DNA of 32,073 bases from Anaerolineaceae bacterium (lineage in GTDB: Bacteria > Chloroflexota > Anaerolineae > Anaerolineales > Anaerolineaceae), in assembly GCA_002702705.1 (NCBI GenBank), contig PABH01000015.1:1-32073 (forward strand). The letters run 5' to 3'. Both the position numbers and the translations under genes were made by a program. The first letter of the stretch is position 1. Every line of letters starts with the position of its first letter. Below the pieces are notes generated by a model. The model saw only the letters and a program-made list of their open reading frames with translations, was not told the DNA's origin and did no database searches. Shown here piece after piece: positions 23,739 through 32,073 of the stretch.

Positions 23739-26700
23739 ATGTCTTTTTTGCCAGTAAAATCTTACGCGCGTATACCAAAAATTTTTGACCTCCCTCAATT
23801 AATTGAGGTTCAGTTAGAGTCGTTTCAACGTTTAAAAAGTGAAATGTTGATCGATTTATTTAATGAAATTTCTCCCATTGAGTCGTATAACAAAGGGATG
23901 CGGTTATATTTCCCCGGGCATTCTGATGAGGCGAAACAATGGAAATTGAAATATTGGTTTGATGCACCCAAACATTCTGTTGAGGATTGTATTGAGCGTG
24001 ATCTGACCTATGCCAGTCCATTGTGGGTTTCTGTCTTATTGGCTGGTCCGGATGTACCGGAACCAATTAAACAAGATATTTTCTTAGGTGAATTTCCTGA
24101 GATGACTGATAAGGGTACCTTCATTATTAATGGTACTGAAAGGGTTGTTGTTTCTCAGTTAATCCGTTCCCCGGGTGTTTATTTTGAAGCTCCGGTTGAC
24201 CGAGCCACGGGTTACCGCCAGGCAAGTGCCAAATTGATCCCAGATCGCGGCGCTTGGATGGAATTTGAAACCCGGAAAAATGATTATTTAATTCTTAAAT
24301 TTAACCGCAAACGAACCGTTCCGATCACTATTTTCTTGCGAGCATTATCTGCCATTGATGATGGGATTATTGATGGTCCGTTGAAAACAGGTAGTGATGA
24401 AGAGTTATTAGCTTTATTTGATGATGTGGATAATGATCCGCAGCGTCTTTTCATTGCCAATACGATCAAGCAAGAACCCGCCTGGGATTTAAGCAGTGGT
24501 ATGACGATTGGGGAAGCGGCATTGGTCGAATTCTTCAAACGTATGCGCCCTGGTGACCCGGCGACCATTGATAATGCTCGAGAATTTTTACAGGAACAAA
24601 TTGTAGACCAACGACATTACGATTTAGAGCGAGTTGGTCGATATAAATTAAATCAAAAATTGGATCTGACCGACAAGATTCCCGTGACCCACCGAACCAT
24701 TACTGGTTGGGATATTGTTGCACTGGTTCGTCGATTGATTCAAATCAATAATCAACAAGAAGATAAAGATGATATTGACCACTTAGGCAACCGCCGTGTG
24801 AAAACCGTTGGTGAATTAATCCAAAACAAACTACGAGTTGGTTTGCGCCGAATGGAACGTGTAATTAAAGAACGTATGTCTATTCGTGACCAGGATCATG
24901 TTTCTCCAGCCAGTTTAGTAAATATTCGACCAGTTGTGGCTGCTTTACGTGAATTTTTCGGCTCCAGTCAATTATCTCAATTTATGGATCAAACCAATCC
25001 ATTGGCTGAACTGAGACACAAACGAACTTTATCCGCGTTGGGGCCTGGTGGTTTGCGCCGAGAACGAGCTGGATTTGATGTCCGTGATGTTCACCACTCT
25101 CACTATGGACGGATTTGCCCGATTGAAACACCGGAAGGTCCAAACATTGGTTTGATCGGTCGTTTGGCTTCATTTGCCCTGGTGAATGAATACGGTTTCA
25201 TTGAAACACCGTACCGGCGTGTGGTGAAATACCTGGATAGCAATGATCCACGTTTGTTAAATCGTATTATAAAAGAAACACTGGCTGATCCGGAAACCGG
25301 TGAAGTCATCATTAGTGAAGGTGAACGGATTACCGAAAAAATGATCGATGCGATTGCTGCTTTGAATCGCAAACGTCTTCCTGTAGTTCCGTTTGTTTCA
25401 AAAGACGTAGAATATCTCTCCGCTGATGCTGAAGATAAATTCGTGATTGCACAGGCAAACTCGATATTAAATGAGTATTTTGAGTTTGAAAATGAACGAA
25501 TTTCCTGCCGGCACCATTCAGATTTTGTTATTTCAACACCAGATAATATTAATTATATGGATGTGGCACCACATCAAATCGTGGGTATCAGTGCCTCATT
25601 AATTCCATTCTTGGAGCATGATGATGCTAACCGGGCATTAATGGGTTCAAACATGATGGCTCAAGCGGTTCCGTTGCTCCGGCCTGAGATTCCCACCGTA
25701 TCAACCGGTGTGGAAAGTTTTGCTGCCATTGATTCTGGTCAGGTGTTAGTAGCTGAAGAAGATGGGGATGTGGTTTCTGTTACAGGACGTGAAGTTGTTG
25801 TACGTGGTTCTAACGGTTTAAGAAATTACTTGTTGCGTAAATATCAACGCTCTAATCAGAGCACCTGTGTTGACCAACGACCTGCTGTTGTCAAAGGTCA
25901 GCGGATCAAAAAAGGTGATGTTTTAGCGGATTCATCTTCCACTGTTGATGGGAACCTGGCATTAGGGCAAAACCCGGTGGTTGCTTTCCTTTCTTGGGAA
26001 GGTGGCAATTTTGAAGATGCTATTTTAATCTCCGAACGATTGGTTCAAGAAGATCGGTTTACTTCCGTCCATGTTGAAAAACATGAAGTCGAAGCGCGAG
26101 ATACAAAATTAGGTCCGGAAGAAATTACTCGCGATATTCCGAATGTTGGTGAAGATGCTATTAAAGACCTCGATGAAAATGGAATTATCCGTATTGGAGC
26201 AGAAGTCGGTCCGAATGACATCCTGGTTGGAAAGATCACACCAAAAGGTGAAAAAGAGCTTACACCTGAAGAACGTTTGTTACGAGCAATTTTTGGTGAA
26301 AAATCACGAGATGTGAAAGACACATCCTTACGAATGCCGCATGGTGAACGTGGAAAAGTGGTGGATGTAAAAGTCTTTACCCGTGAAGATAATTCTGATC
26401 TGTCCGCTGGTGTGGATATGATGGTACGTGTTTCGGTCGCTCAGCGAAGAAAGATCACTGCTGGTGACAAAATGGCCGGTCGTCATGGAAATAAAGGTGT
26501 TGTCTCCCGAGTAGTACCGGTAGAAGATATGCCATTCCTGGAAGACGGAACACCGGTTGATATTATTCTCAATCCGCTGGGTGTACCAGGTCGTATGAAT
26601 ATTGGTCAGGTTCTGGAAGTTCACCTGGGTTGGGCTGCATTAAGACTTGGATTCCGCGCCGTAACCCCCGTGTTTGACGGAACAAATGAACATGAAATTG

Positions 26701-27656
26701 AAGCTGAATTAGCCCGTGCCTGGATGATTGATCAGGCTTGGGAAGAAACAGCCCAAAAAGCTTGGGAATGGGTCAAAACACAGGATTACACCCCTGAAAT
26801 GATCCGTGATGATGATGAAGTACGGTTGCTGTTTATGGAAGAATGGTTGGCTGATAATGGTTATGATATTTATCGCTTAGCTTCCGATCGCTCTTATGCC
26901 CGCCGAGCCGTATTGGCTGGTTGGTTGGCTGATCATGGATATGATGCAAGTCAAATTTTGGCTTTTGAATCAGCGGAAGCATATGATGCCAAACGATCCT
27001 CCTTACAAAATGATCGCGCTGTCATCGCCTGTCTTAAACTTTGGTTAAAGGCAGAAGGATATGAAGGTGACGATCTTACCGATGAAAATGTCCGAAAACA
27101 CGCTGAAGATTTTATGAGAGATCATAACCGTCCTATGCCGATTTTAGGCAAAATGACGCTGCGTGATGGAAAAACTGGTAATGCCTTTGATCAACCTGTT
27201 ACAGTAGGTGTTATGACGATGTTAAAATTACATCACCTGGTTGAAGACAAAGTGCATGCCCGTTCAACAGGACCATACAGTTTGGTTACACAACAACCTC
27301 TGGGTGGTAAAGCACAATTTGGTGGTCAGCGGTTTGGTGAGATGGAAGTGTGGGCGTTAGAAGCTTATGGTGCTGCGCATACCCTTCAAGAAATGTTAAC
27401 CGTCAAGTCTGATGATGTCCAAGGACGTGTTGCTACCTATGAAGCGATTGTGAAGGGCGACCAGATTGAAGAACCTGGTTTACCCGCTTCTTTCCGCGTA
27501 TTAGTGAAAGAATTACAAAGTTTAGGTTTGTCGGTTGAAGCAGTCATGAATAATGGTGAAGCCGTTCGGTTTGGTAAAGATGAAGAACGGGTGAAACCAC
27601 CAAAAATGGAGACCGGCTTATTGAGTATTGGGAAGGGCGTCGGTGGCTTGGGATAA
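23739..27656 (+). CDS. rpoB: RNA polymerase beta subunit, with a repeat-bearing insert
   Basis: 1305 residues, full length and uninterrupted, with an AGGAGAAAG site before the ATG. Recognised blocks run through the beta subunit: the lobe/protrusion part, the rifampicin pocket [20 protein letters not shown] (about 406-425), [42 protein letters not shown], and the C-terminal [24 protein letters not shown]. Compared with E. coli, the position matching Arg529 is Thr430. Between [11 protein letters not shown] and [11 protein letters not shown] (about residues 990-1135) lies an extra segment with four W-x-x-x-x-x-Y-type units centred on Trp1011, 1036, 1062 and 1102. No rpoC follows. Confidence 0.97.
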   Translation: MSFLPVKSYARIPKIFDLPQLIEVQLESFQRLKSEMLIDLFNEISPIESYNKGMRLYFPGHSDEAKQWKLKYWFDAPKHSVEDCIERDLTYASPLWVSVLLAGPDVPEPIKQDIFLGEFPEMTDKGTFIINGTERVVVSQLIRSPGVYFEAPVDRATGYRQASAKLIPDRGAWMEFETRKNDYLILKFNRKRTVPITIFLRALSAIDDGIIDGPLKTGSDEELLALFDDVDNDPQRLFIANTIKQEPAWDLSSGMTIGEAALVEFFKRMRPGDPATIDNAREFLQEQIVDQRHYDLERVGRYKLNQKLDLTDKIPVTHRTITGWDIVALVRRLIQINNQQEDKDDIDHLGNRRVKTVGELIQNKLRVGLRRMERVIKERMSIRDQDHVSPASLVNIRPVVAALREFFGSSQLSQFMDQTNPLAELRHKRTLSALGPGGLRRERAGFDVRDVHHSHYGRICPIETPEGPNIGLIGRLASFALVNEYGFIETPYRRVVKYLDSNDPRLLNRIIKETLADPETGEVIISEGERITEKMIDAIAALNRKRLPVVPFVSKDVEYLSADAEDKFVIAQANSILNEYFEFENERISCRHHSDFVISTPDNINYMDVAPHQIVGISASLIPFLEHDDANRALMGSNMMAQAVPLLRPEIPTVSTGVESFAAIDSGQVLVAEEDGDVVSVTGREVVVRGSNGLRNYLLRKYQRSNQSTCVDQRPAVVKGQRIKKGDVLADSSSTVDGNLALGQNPVVAFLSWEGGNFEDAILISERLVQEDRFTSVHVEKHEVEARDTKLGPEEITRDIPNVGEDAIKDLDENGIIRIGAEVGPNDILVGKITPKGEKELTPEERLLRAIFGEKSRDVKDTSLRMPHGERGKVVDVKVFTREDNSDLSAGVDMMVRVSVAQRRKITAGDKMAGRHGNKGVVSRVVPVEDMPFLEDGTPVDIILNPLGVPGRMNIGQVLEVHLGWAALRLGFRAVTPVFDGTNEHEIEAELARAWMIDQAWEETAQKAWEWVKTQDYTPEMIRDDDEVRLLFMEEWLADNGYDIYRLASDRSYARRAVLAGWLADHGYDASQILAFESAEAYDAKRSSLQNDRAVIACLKLWLKAEGYEGDDLTDENVRKHAEDFMRDHNRPMPILGKMTLRDGKTGNAFDQPVTVGVMTMLKLHHLVEDKVHARSTGPYSLVTQQPLGGKAQFGGQRFGEMEVWALEAYGAAHTLQEMLTVKSDDVQGRVATYEAIVKGDQIEEPGLPASFRVLVKELQSLGLSVEAVMNNGEAVRFGKDEERVKPPKMETGLLSIGKGVGGLG

Positions 27657-27666
27657 ACACCATTCC

Positions 27667-27695
27667 TTGACGGTGCATTATGCACATGATATAAT
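27667..27695 (+). promoter_or_regulatory. rpsL-rpsG-fusA-tuf promoter with a palindrome in the spacer
   Basis: TTGACG (27667-27672), 17-base spacer, TATAAT (27690-27695). The spacer begins with the perfect inverted repeat GTGCA-TTA-TGCAC (27673-27685), a shape suitable for a repressor or activator dimer. The transcript would have about 125 bases of 5' UTR. Confidence 0.8.
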
Positions 27696-27750
27696 CATCC
27701 CTCGTTGCCTATGGGCAGATTTATATCTGTCATTATAACGGCGTGTTGTC

Positions 27751-27780
27751 GAGGCCATCATTGTAAAAAAGGATGGCCTC
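27751..27780 (+). promoter_or_regulatory. 5' UTR hairpin upstream of rpsL
   Basis: GAGGCCATC (27751-27759) and GATGGCCTC (27772-27780) form a perfect 9-bp stem with a 12-base A-rich loop, with no T-run after it, so it is not a terminator. It sits 48 bases before the rpsL start; a smaller hairpin, CAGAT-TTAT-ATCTG, is at 27716-27729. Autoregulation by a ribosomal protein is possible. Confidence 0.45.
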
Positions 27781-27828
27781 ACTTAATGAACTAAACCTTT
27801 TATATATCTTAAACGGAGGCAAGAAAAC

Positions 27829-28248
27829 GTGCCAACAATCAACCAATTGATCCGAAAAGGTCGTCAAACGAAAAAGGTTAAGAGTAAATCTCCAGCATTG
27901 CAATATACGTTGAACTCAATGAAGCAGAAACGTACGCGTGTGGAGAAAGGTTCTCCTCAGAAACGTGGTGTTTGCACAGTCGTGCGTACCATGACTCCTA
28001 AGAAACCTAACTCAGCTTTACGAAAAATTGCTCGTGTTCGTTTGACCAATGGCCTAGAAGTGACCGCCTATATTCCAGGCGAAGGTCACCAACTACAAGA
28101 GCACTCTGTAGTATTAGTGCGTGGTGGTCGTGTTAAGGACCTGCCAGGTGTGCGTTATCACATCGTGCGAGGAACACTCGATAGTACTGGTGTGGCAAAT
28201 CGTGGGCAGGGCCGTTCTAAGTATGGTTCTAAGAAACCAAAGAAATAA
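27829..28248 (+). CDS. rpsL: 30S ribosomal protein S12
   Basis: 139 residues with the universal S12 motifs: [32 protein letters not shown] and [26 protein letters not shown]12 lies at the decoding centre; the streptomycin-related Lys in TPKKPNS and in GRVKDL are both present, so no resistance mutation is visible at these. Compared with E. coli it has an N-terminal insert before SPQKRGV (about ten residues), as in many Gram-positive S12 proteins. It starts with GTG, preceded by GGAGG nine bases upstream. It leads the str operon. Confidence 0.97.
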   Translation: MPTINQLIRKGRQTKKVKSKSPALQYTLNSMKQKRTRVEKGSPQKRGVCTVVRTMTPKKPNSALRKIARVRLTNGLEVTAYIPGEGHQLQEHSVVLVRGGRVKDLPGVRYHIVRGTLDSTGVANRGQGRSKYGSKKPKK

Positions 28249-28275
28249 GAAAGAATCAGAACGGAGAAATAATTT

Positions 28276-28743
28276 ATGCGTCGTACAAAACCTGAAAAGA
28301 GGATAACTCCTCCTGATATCAAATACGGCAACGTTGTTGTGCAAACCTTCATTCACCATATTTTGAAGAATGGCAAAAAAAGCGTTGCGCGTCGTTTGGT
28401 ATATGATGCCTTTGATATCGTAGGCGAAAAAACCGGTAAACATCCGGTAGAAGTGATGGATGTTGCATTAAAGAACGTTGGTCCTTTAATGGAAGTTCGT
28501 CCCCGCCGTGTTGGTGGAGCTACTTATCAAGTTCCTATGGAAGTGTCTGCTGATCATCGAGTTGCTCTGGCGATTCGTTGGATCATTGCTGCTGCCCGTG
28601 CTCGTTCCGGCCGCACATTTTCTGAAAAGTTTGCTAATGAAATTCTGGATGCTTATAACAACCAGGGTGCCGCAGTTCGTAAACGTGATGAAGCACACAA
28701 AATGGCCGAAGCGAACCGTGCCTTTTCTCATTATCGAGTATAG
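28276..28743 (+). CDS. rpsG: 30S ribosomal protein S7
   Basis: 155 residues, with the family start MRRTKPEKRITPPDIKYGN, the central KNVGPLMEVRPRRVGGATYQVPMEV and WIIAAARARSGRTFSEKFANEILDAYNNQGAAVRKRDEAHKMAEANRAFSHYRV in pieces. S7 nucleates assembly of the 30S head by binding the 3' domain of 16S rRNA. GGAG precedes the ATG, 27 bases after rpsL; the same transcription unit. Confidence 0.97.
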   Translation: MRRTKPEKRITPPDIKYGNVVVQTFIHHILKNGKKSVARRLVYDAFDIVGEKTGKHPVEVMDVALKNVGPLMEVRPRRVGGATYQVPMEVSADHRVALAIRWIIAAARARSGRTFSEKFANEILDAYNNQGAAVRKRDEAHKMAEANRAFSHYRV

Positions 28744-28760
28744 TGCAGGGTGATAAGTAG

Positions 28761-30836
28761 ATGACTAATCGTAACTTTCCATTAGAAAAATGCAGGAATA
28801 TTGGTGTTATTGCCCATATTGATGCAGGTAAAACTACCACAACGGAACGTATTCTCTTTTATTCTGGCAAAACTTATCGAATCGGTTCTGTTGATGATGG
28901 TACAACCGTTACAGATTGGATGGCCCAAGAACGAGAACGGGGTATTACAATTGTATCGGCTTCTGTAACTGCAGAATGGAAAGACTATCAAATCAATATT
29001 ATTGATACACCCGGTCATATTGATTTTACTGCAGAAGTACAACGATCTTTACGCGTCCTGGACGGTGGAGTTGTTGTATTTGATGCTGTTCAAGGTGTAG
29101 AACCCCAAAGTGAGACCGTTTGGCGTCAAGCTGACCGTTATCATGTTCCGCGTATTTGTTTCATTAATAAAATGGATCGAATTGGTGCTTCTTTTGAGAA
29201 CTCGATCCAATCCATTGTTGACCGACTCGGTGCTACCCCGATAGCAATGCAGATTCCCATCGGCAGTGAAGCTGATTTTAAAGGCGTAATTGACCTGGTG
29301 GAGATGAAAGCAATTATCTGGGAAGACCAGGAGGGGCGTGAACCGCTCGTGCGGGAAATTCCAAGTGAATTGGTCGAAGCTGCTTCAATTGCCCGAGAAC
29401 AAATGTTTGAAGGTGCTGCTGAAGTGGATGATGCTTTGATGGAAAAATTTCTTGAAGGGCAAAATATCACAAATGAGGAATTGAAAGCTGGTTTACGTCG
29501 GGCAGTGATCGCTAATAACGCGACTCTCGTATTTTGTGGTTCTTCCTTAAAGAACAAGGGTGTTCAACCAGTTTTAGATGCAATTATCGATTATTTACCT
29601 TCTCCCTTAGACGTACCTTTAACCAAAGGTGTGACTTTAGATGGCGAGAAGGAAGTTGAGTTACCAGTTTCTGACGAAGCTCCTTTGCGCGCCCTCGTGT
29701 TCAAGATCGTAGCCGATCCATACGTGGGACGTTTAGCGTACTTCCGAGTGTATTCTGGAACGATGGTGGCTGGACAAACTTACTATAATCCAGTTAAAGA
29801 CAAAAAAGAACGTGTTGGTCGTTTGATTCGTATGTATGCTGATCGCCGTGAGGATGTTGATATGATCCCCGCTGGTGATATTGGCGCTATTTTAGGCCTA
29901 AAGTTTACATTCACTGGTGATACATTAACAGTTAAGGAAGATCCGCTCGTATTAGAAAATATCTCCTTCCCTGAACCGGTGATTAAAATTGCAATTGAAC
30001 CAAAAACATCAGCTGATCAAGACAGAATGGCACATGCCTTAGGCAGACTCGCTGAAGAAGATCCGACATTTCAGGTCCGAACAGACGAGGCTACCGGCCA
30101 GACAACGATTGCTGGTATGGGCGAGTTACATTTGGATGTTTTGGTCGACCGCATGATGCGTGAGTTTAATGTAAAAGCGAATATTGGTCGTCCACGTGTT
30201 TCTTATCGCGAAACCATTCAAAATCCGGTACAAAATCATTCGTATAAATATGTCAAACAATCGGGTGGTCATGGACAATTTGGCCATGTCGTCTTTGATG
30301 TCGAACCCTTAAAACAGGGTGATGGCGTTTTGTTTGAAGTAAAAATTACTGGTGGTTCTGTTCCCAAAGAATACTTCCGAGCCATTGAAAATGGTGTTAA
30401 GGAAGCAGCCGAATCCGGTATTTTGGCCGGGTATCCAGTGACGGATGTAAAAGTTACGTTGGTGGACGGCTCCTATCATGAAGTGGATTCGAGTGAACTG
30501 GCATTTAAGATGGCAGCCGTATTTGCTTTCAAAGAGGCAATGCAAAAGGGACGTCCTGTTTTGCTTGAGCCGATTATGAAAGTAGAAGTGGTGATGCCCA
30601 GCGACTATTTAGGTGATGTATTAGGGCAACTAAATTCACGGCGAGCAGAAATTTTAGGAATGGAAATCCGACCTGGAAATGCACAAGCAGTACGTGCAAT
30701 GGTTCCTTTATCAGAAATGTTTGGTTATGCTACCGAATTGCGTTCAGGAACTCAAGGTCGTGGAGTCTTTTCCATGGAATTTGATCATTACGCGCCTGTA
30801 TCCGAATCAGTTGCGAGTAAAATTTTAAATTATTAA
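28761..30836 (+). CDS. fusA: Elongation factor G
   Basis: 691 residues, full length. GTPase motifs: P-loop AHIDAGKTT (about 18-26), switch [14 protein letters not shown] and FINKMDR; then EF-G domains II-V, with [14 protein letters not shown] and the domain IV loop [16 protein letters not shown]. It translocates tRNA and mRNA on the ribosome and splits post-termination ribosomes with RRF. The gene follows rpsG after 17 bases with AGGGTGATAAG upstream of the ATG. Confidence 0.97.
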   Translation: MTNRNFPLEKCRNIGVIAHIDAGKTTTTERILFYSGKTYRIGSVDDGTTVTDWMAQERERGITIVSASVTAEWKDYQINIIDTPGHIDFTAEVQRSLRVLDGGVVVFDAVQGVEPQSETVWRQADRYHVPRICFINKMDRIGASFENSIQSIVDRLGATPIAMQIPIGSEADFKGVIDLVEMKAIIWEDQEGREPLVREIPSELVEAASIAREQMFEGAAEVDDALMEKFLEGQNITNEELKAGLRRAVIANNATLVFCGSSLKNKGVQPVLDAIIDYLPSPLDVPLTKGVTLDGEKEVELPVSDEAPLRALVFKIVADPYVGRLAYFRVYSGTMVAGQTYYNPVKDKKERVGRLIRMYADRREDVDMIPAGDIGAILGLKFTFTGDTLTVKEDPLVLENISFPEPVIKIAIEPKTSADQDRMAHALGRLAEEDPTFQVRTDEATGQTTIAGMGELHLDVLVDRMMREFNVKANIGRPRVSYRETIQNPVQNHSYKYVKQSGGHGQFGHVVFDVEPLKQGDGVLFEVKITGGSVPKEYFRAIENGVKEAAESGILAGYPVTDVKVTLVDGSYHEVDSSELAFKMAAVFAFKEAMQKGRPVLLEPIMKVEVVMPSDYLGDVLGQLNSRRAEILGMEIRPGNAQAVRAMVPLSEMFGYATELRSGTQGRGVFSMEFDHYAPVSESVASKILNY

Positions 30837-30874
30837 GAAATAATCATTTGATTATTTAGGAGCTTGGATCAGTT

Positions 30875-32073
30875 ATGGCTAAGGAAAAGTTTGAACGAAA
30901 TAAACCCCATCTCAACGTGGGAACAATGGGTCACATTGACCATGGTAAAACAACATTAACAGCAGCGATCACGAAATACTGCGCAATGTTGGGCGGCGCT
31001 GATTTTCGCGCATATGATCAAATTGACAATGCCCCGGAAGAAAAAGCCCGCGGTATCACGATCAATATTGCTCACGTCGAATATGAAACAGAAAACCGAC
31101 ACTACGCACACGTAGACATGCCCGGTCACCGCGATTATATTAAAAACATGATCACAGGTGCAGCCCAGGTTGATGGTGCGATCTTAGTCGTGGCAGCGCC
31201 AGATGGCCCAATGCCGCAGACCCGAGAACACGTATTGTTAGCCCGCCAGGTGGAAGTGCCGAGTATCGTAGTTTACATGAACAAAACCGATCAAATGGAC
31301 GATCCCGAATTGTTAGAGTTGGTTGAACTCGAACTGCGAGAAATGTTAAGCGAATACAAATTCCCTGGTGATGACTTACCAGTCATTAAAGGTTCAGCCT
31401 TAAAAGCATTGGAAAGTGAAAGCACTGACCCGAATGCACCAGAATACGCCAGCATCAAAGAATTATTGGATGCGGTTGACAGCTACATTCCACAGCCGGA
31501 ACGTGAAATTGACAAACCCTTCATGATGGCGGTGGAAGATGTGTTCTCGATCAAAGGTCGTGGAACCGTGGTAACCGGACGTATCGATCGCGGTATCATC
31601 AAAGTGGGAGACCCGGTAGAAATCGTTGGTTTACAAGAAAAAACCTTAAGCTCAACCTGTACTGGTGTGGAAATGTTCCACAAACTGTTAGATCAGGGAC
31701 AGGCTGGAGACAACGTAGGTTTGTTACTGCGCGGTATCAATCGTGAAGACGTAGAACGTGGTATGGTAATTGCCAAACCGAAGAGCATCACACCACACAC
31801 TAAATTTGACGCGGAAGTATACGTGTTGAAAAAAGACGAAGGTGGACGCCATAAACCATTCTTCCCGGGATATCGCCCGCAGTTCTACATCCGGACAATG
31901 GATGTAACCGGACAGATCACCCTGCCGGAAGGTGTTGAAATGGTTATGCCTGGTGATAACGTCAATATGGTCGTAGAATTAATCGTACCAGTTGCGCTGG
32001 AACAAGGTCAAAGCTTCGCTATTCGCGAAGGTGGCCTGACCGTAGGCGCTGGCGTGATTACTAGAATCATTGA
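30875..32073 (+). CDS. tuf: Elongation factor Tu, missing the last codon or so
   Basis: 399 complete codons plus two bases; the frame runs off the window end without a stop, and the final GAGVITRII shows that only one to a few residues are missing. GTPase motifs: GHIDHGKTT (19-27), [13 protein letters not shown] (81-88), NKTD. EF-Tu delivers aminoacyl-tRNA to the ribosome. Catalytic His85 (H84 in E. coli) is present, but the usual DCPGHADY is DMPGHRDY, with Met and Arg replacing Cys81 and Ala85 of E. coli numbering. AGGAG is 12 bases before the ATG, a long spacing. It is the last gene of the str operon seen here. Confidence 0.96.
   Translation, partial: MAKEKFERNKPHLNVGTMGHIDHGKTTLTAAITKYCAMLGGADFRAYDQIDNAPEEKARGITINIAHVEYETENRHYAHVDMPGHRDYIKNMITGAAQVDGAILVVAAPDGPMPQTREHVLLARQVEVPSIVVYMNKTDQMDDPELLELVELELREMLSEYKFPGDDLPVIKGSALKALESESTDPNAPEYASIKELLDAVDSYIPQPEREIDKPFMMAVEDVFSIKGRGTVVTGRIDRGIIKVGDPVEIVGLQEKTLSSTCTGVEMFHKLLDQGQAGDNVGLLLRGINREDVERGMVIAKPKSITPHTKFDAEVYVLKKDEGGRHKPFFPGYRPQFYIRTMDVTGQITLPEGVEMVMPGDNVNMVVELIVPVALEQGQSFAIREGGLTVGAGVITRII

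Noticed and set aside
24284-27685. Several minus-strand ORFs of 60-100 residues inside rpoB
   Set aside because: Shadows of the rpoB reading frame; no ribosome sites and no recognisable proteins.

Overview
The window looks like a chromosomal segment of a low-GC member of Chloroflexota, most likely class Anaerolineae. This placement rests on family resemblance read by eye: a CelR-type LacI regulator followed by a sugar-binding lipoprotein, several DUF5668/LiaF-like membrane proteins, an M16C presequence-protease homologue, a MTHFD1-like formate-tetrahydrofolate ligase, and the style of the RpoB, EF-G and EF-Tu sequences. No 16S rRNA is present, so it is an inference. No prophage, insertion sequence or CRISPR array was seen.

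Layout. 1-1164 (minus): a LacI-family repressor whose region carries two identical 14-bp operators, followed by the first 20 codons of a sugar ABC-transporter lipoprotein that runs off the window. 1325-6769: an AcuI/YhdH-type oxidoreductase (+), a block of small membrane proteins (two LiaF-like, one 'Sensor'-domain, one more LiaF-like) with a YceI protein (all minus), and an NYC1/NOL-like short-chain dehydrogenase (+). 6798-9712 (minus): a presequence-protease-like M16 peptidase whose first ~15 codons are cut off by an apparent one-base deletion in a homopolymer. 9841-11886 (minus): tatA-tatB-tatC followed by a fatty-acid-hydroxylase family gene; the 58-aa tatA is short and easily missed. 12056-17434: MscS channel, DUF1028-TPR protein, orphan NarL-type response regulator, fhs, and a CoA-binding protein. 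17687-17768 (minus): tRNA-Leu(UAA).

17858-22989 (+) is the most unusual part. A strong promoter drives a short leader ORF, then two intrinsic terminators in tandem whose arms can re-pair with each other over 10 perfect base pairs. This is followed by a serine-recombinase-like protein that seems to lack its catalytic residues, a very short overlapping ORF, three GNAT genes (the first without a recognisable acetyl-CoA loop), a HAD hydrolase and an MFS exporter. It reads like an attenuation-controlled accessory operon of unknown purpose.

22993-32073 (+) is housekeeping: a YfcE-like phosphodiesterase, then rpoB, rpsL, rpsG, fusA and tuf (the last lacks only its final codon or codons). rpoB and rpsL each have a near-consensus sigma-70 promoter. 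rpoC is absent between rpoB and rpsL, and rplJ/rplL are absent upstream, so the usual rif-str cluster is split. RpoB carries a ~140-residue insert with a repeated W-L-x-x-x-G-Y motif, and a substitution at a rifampicin-contact position.
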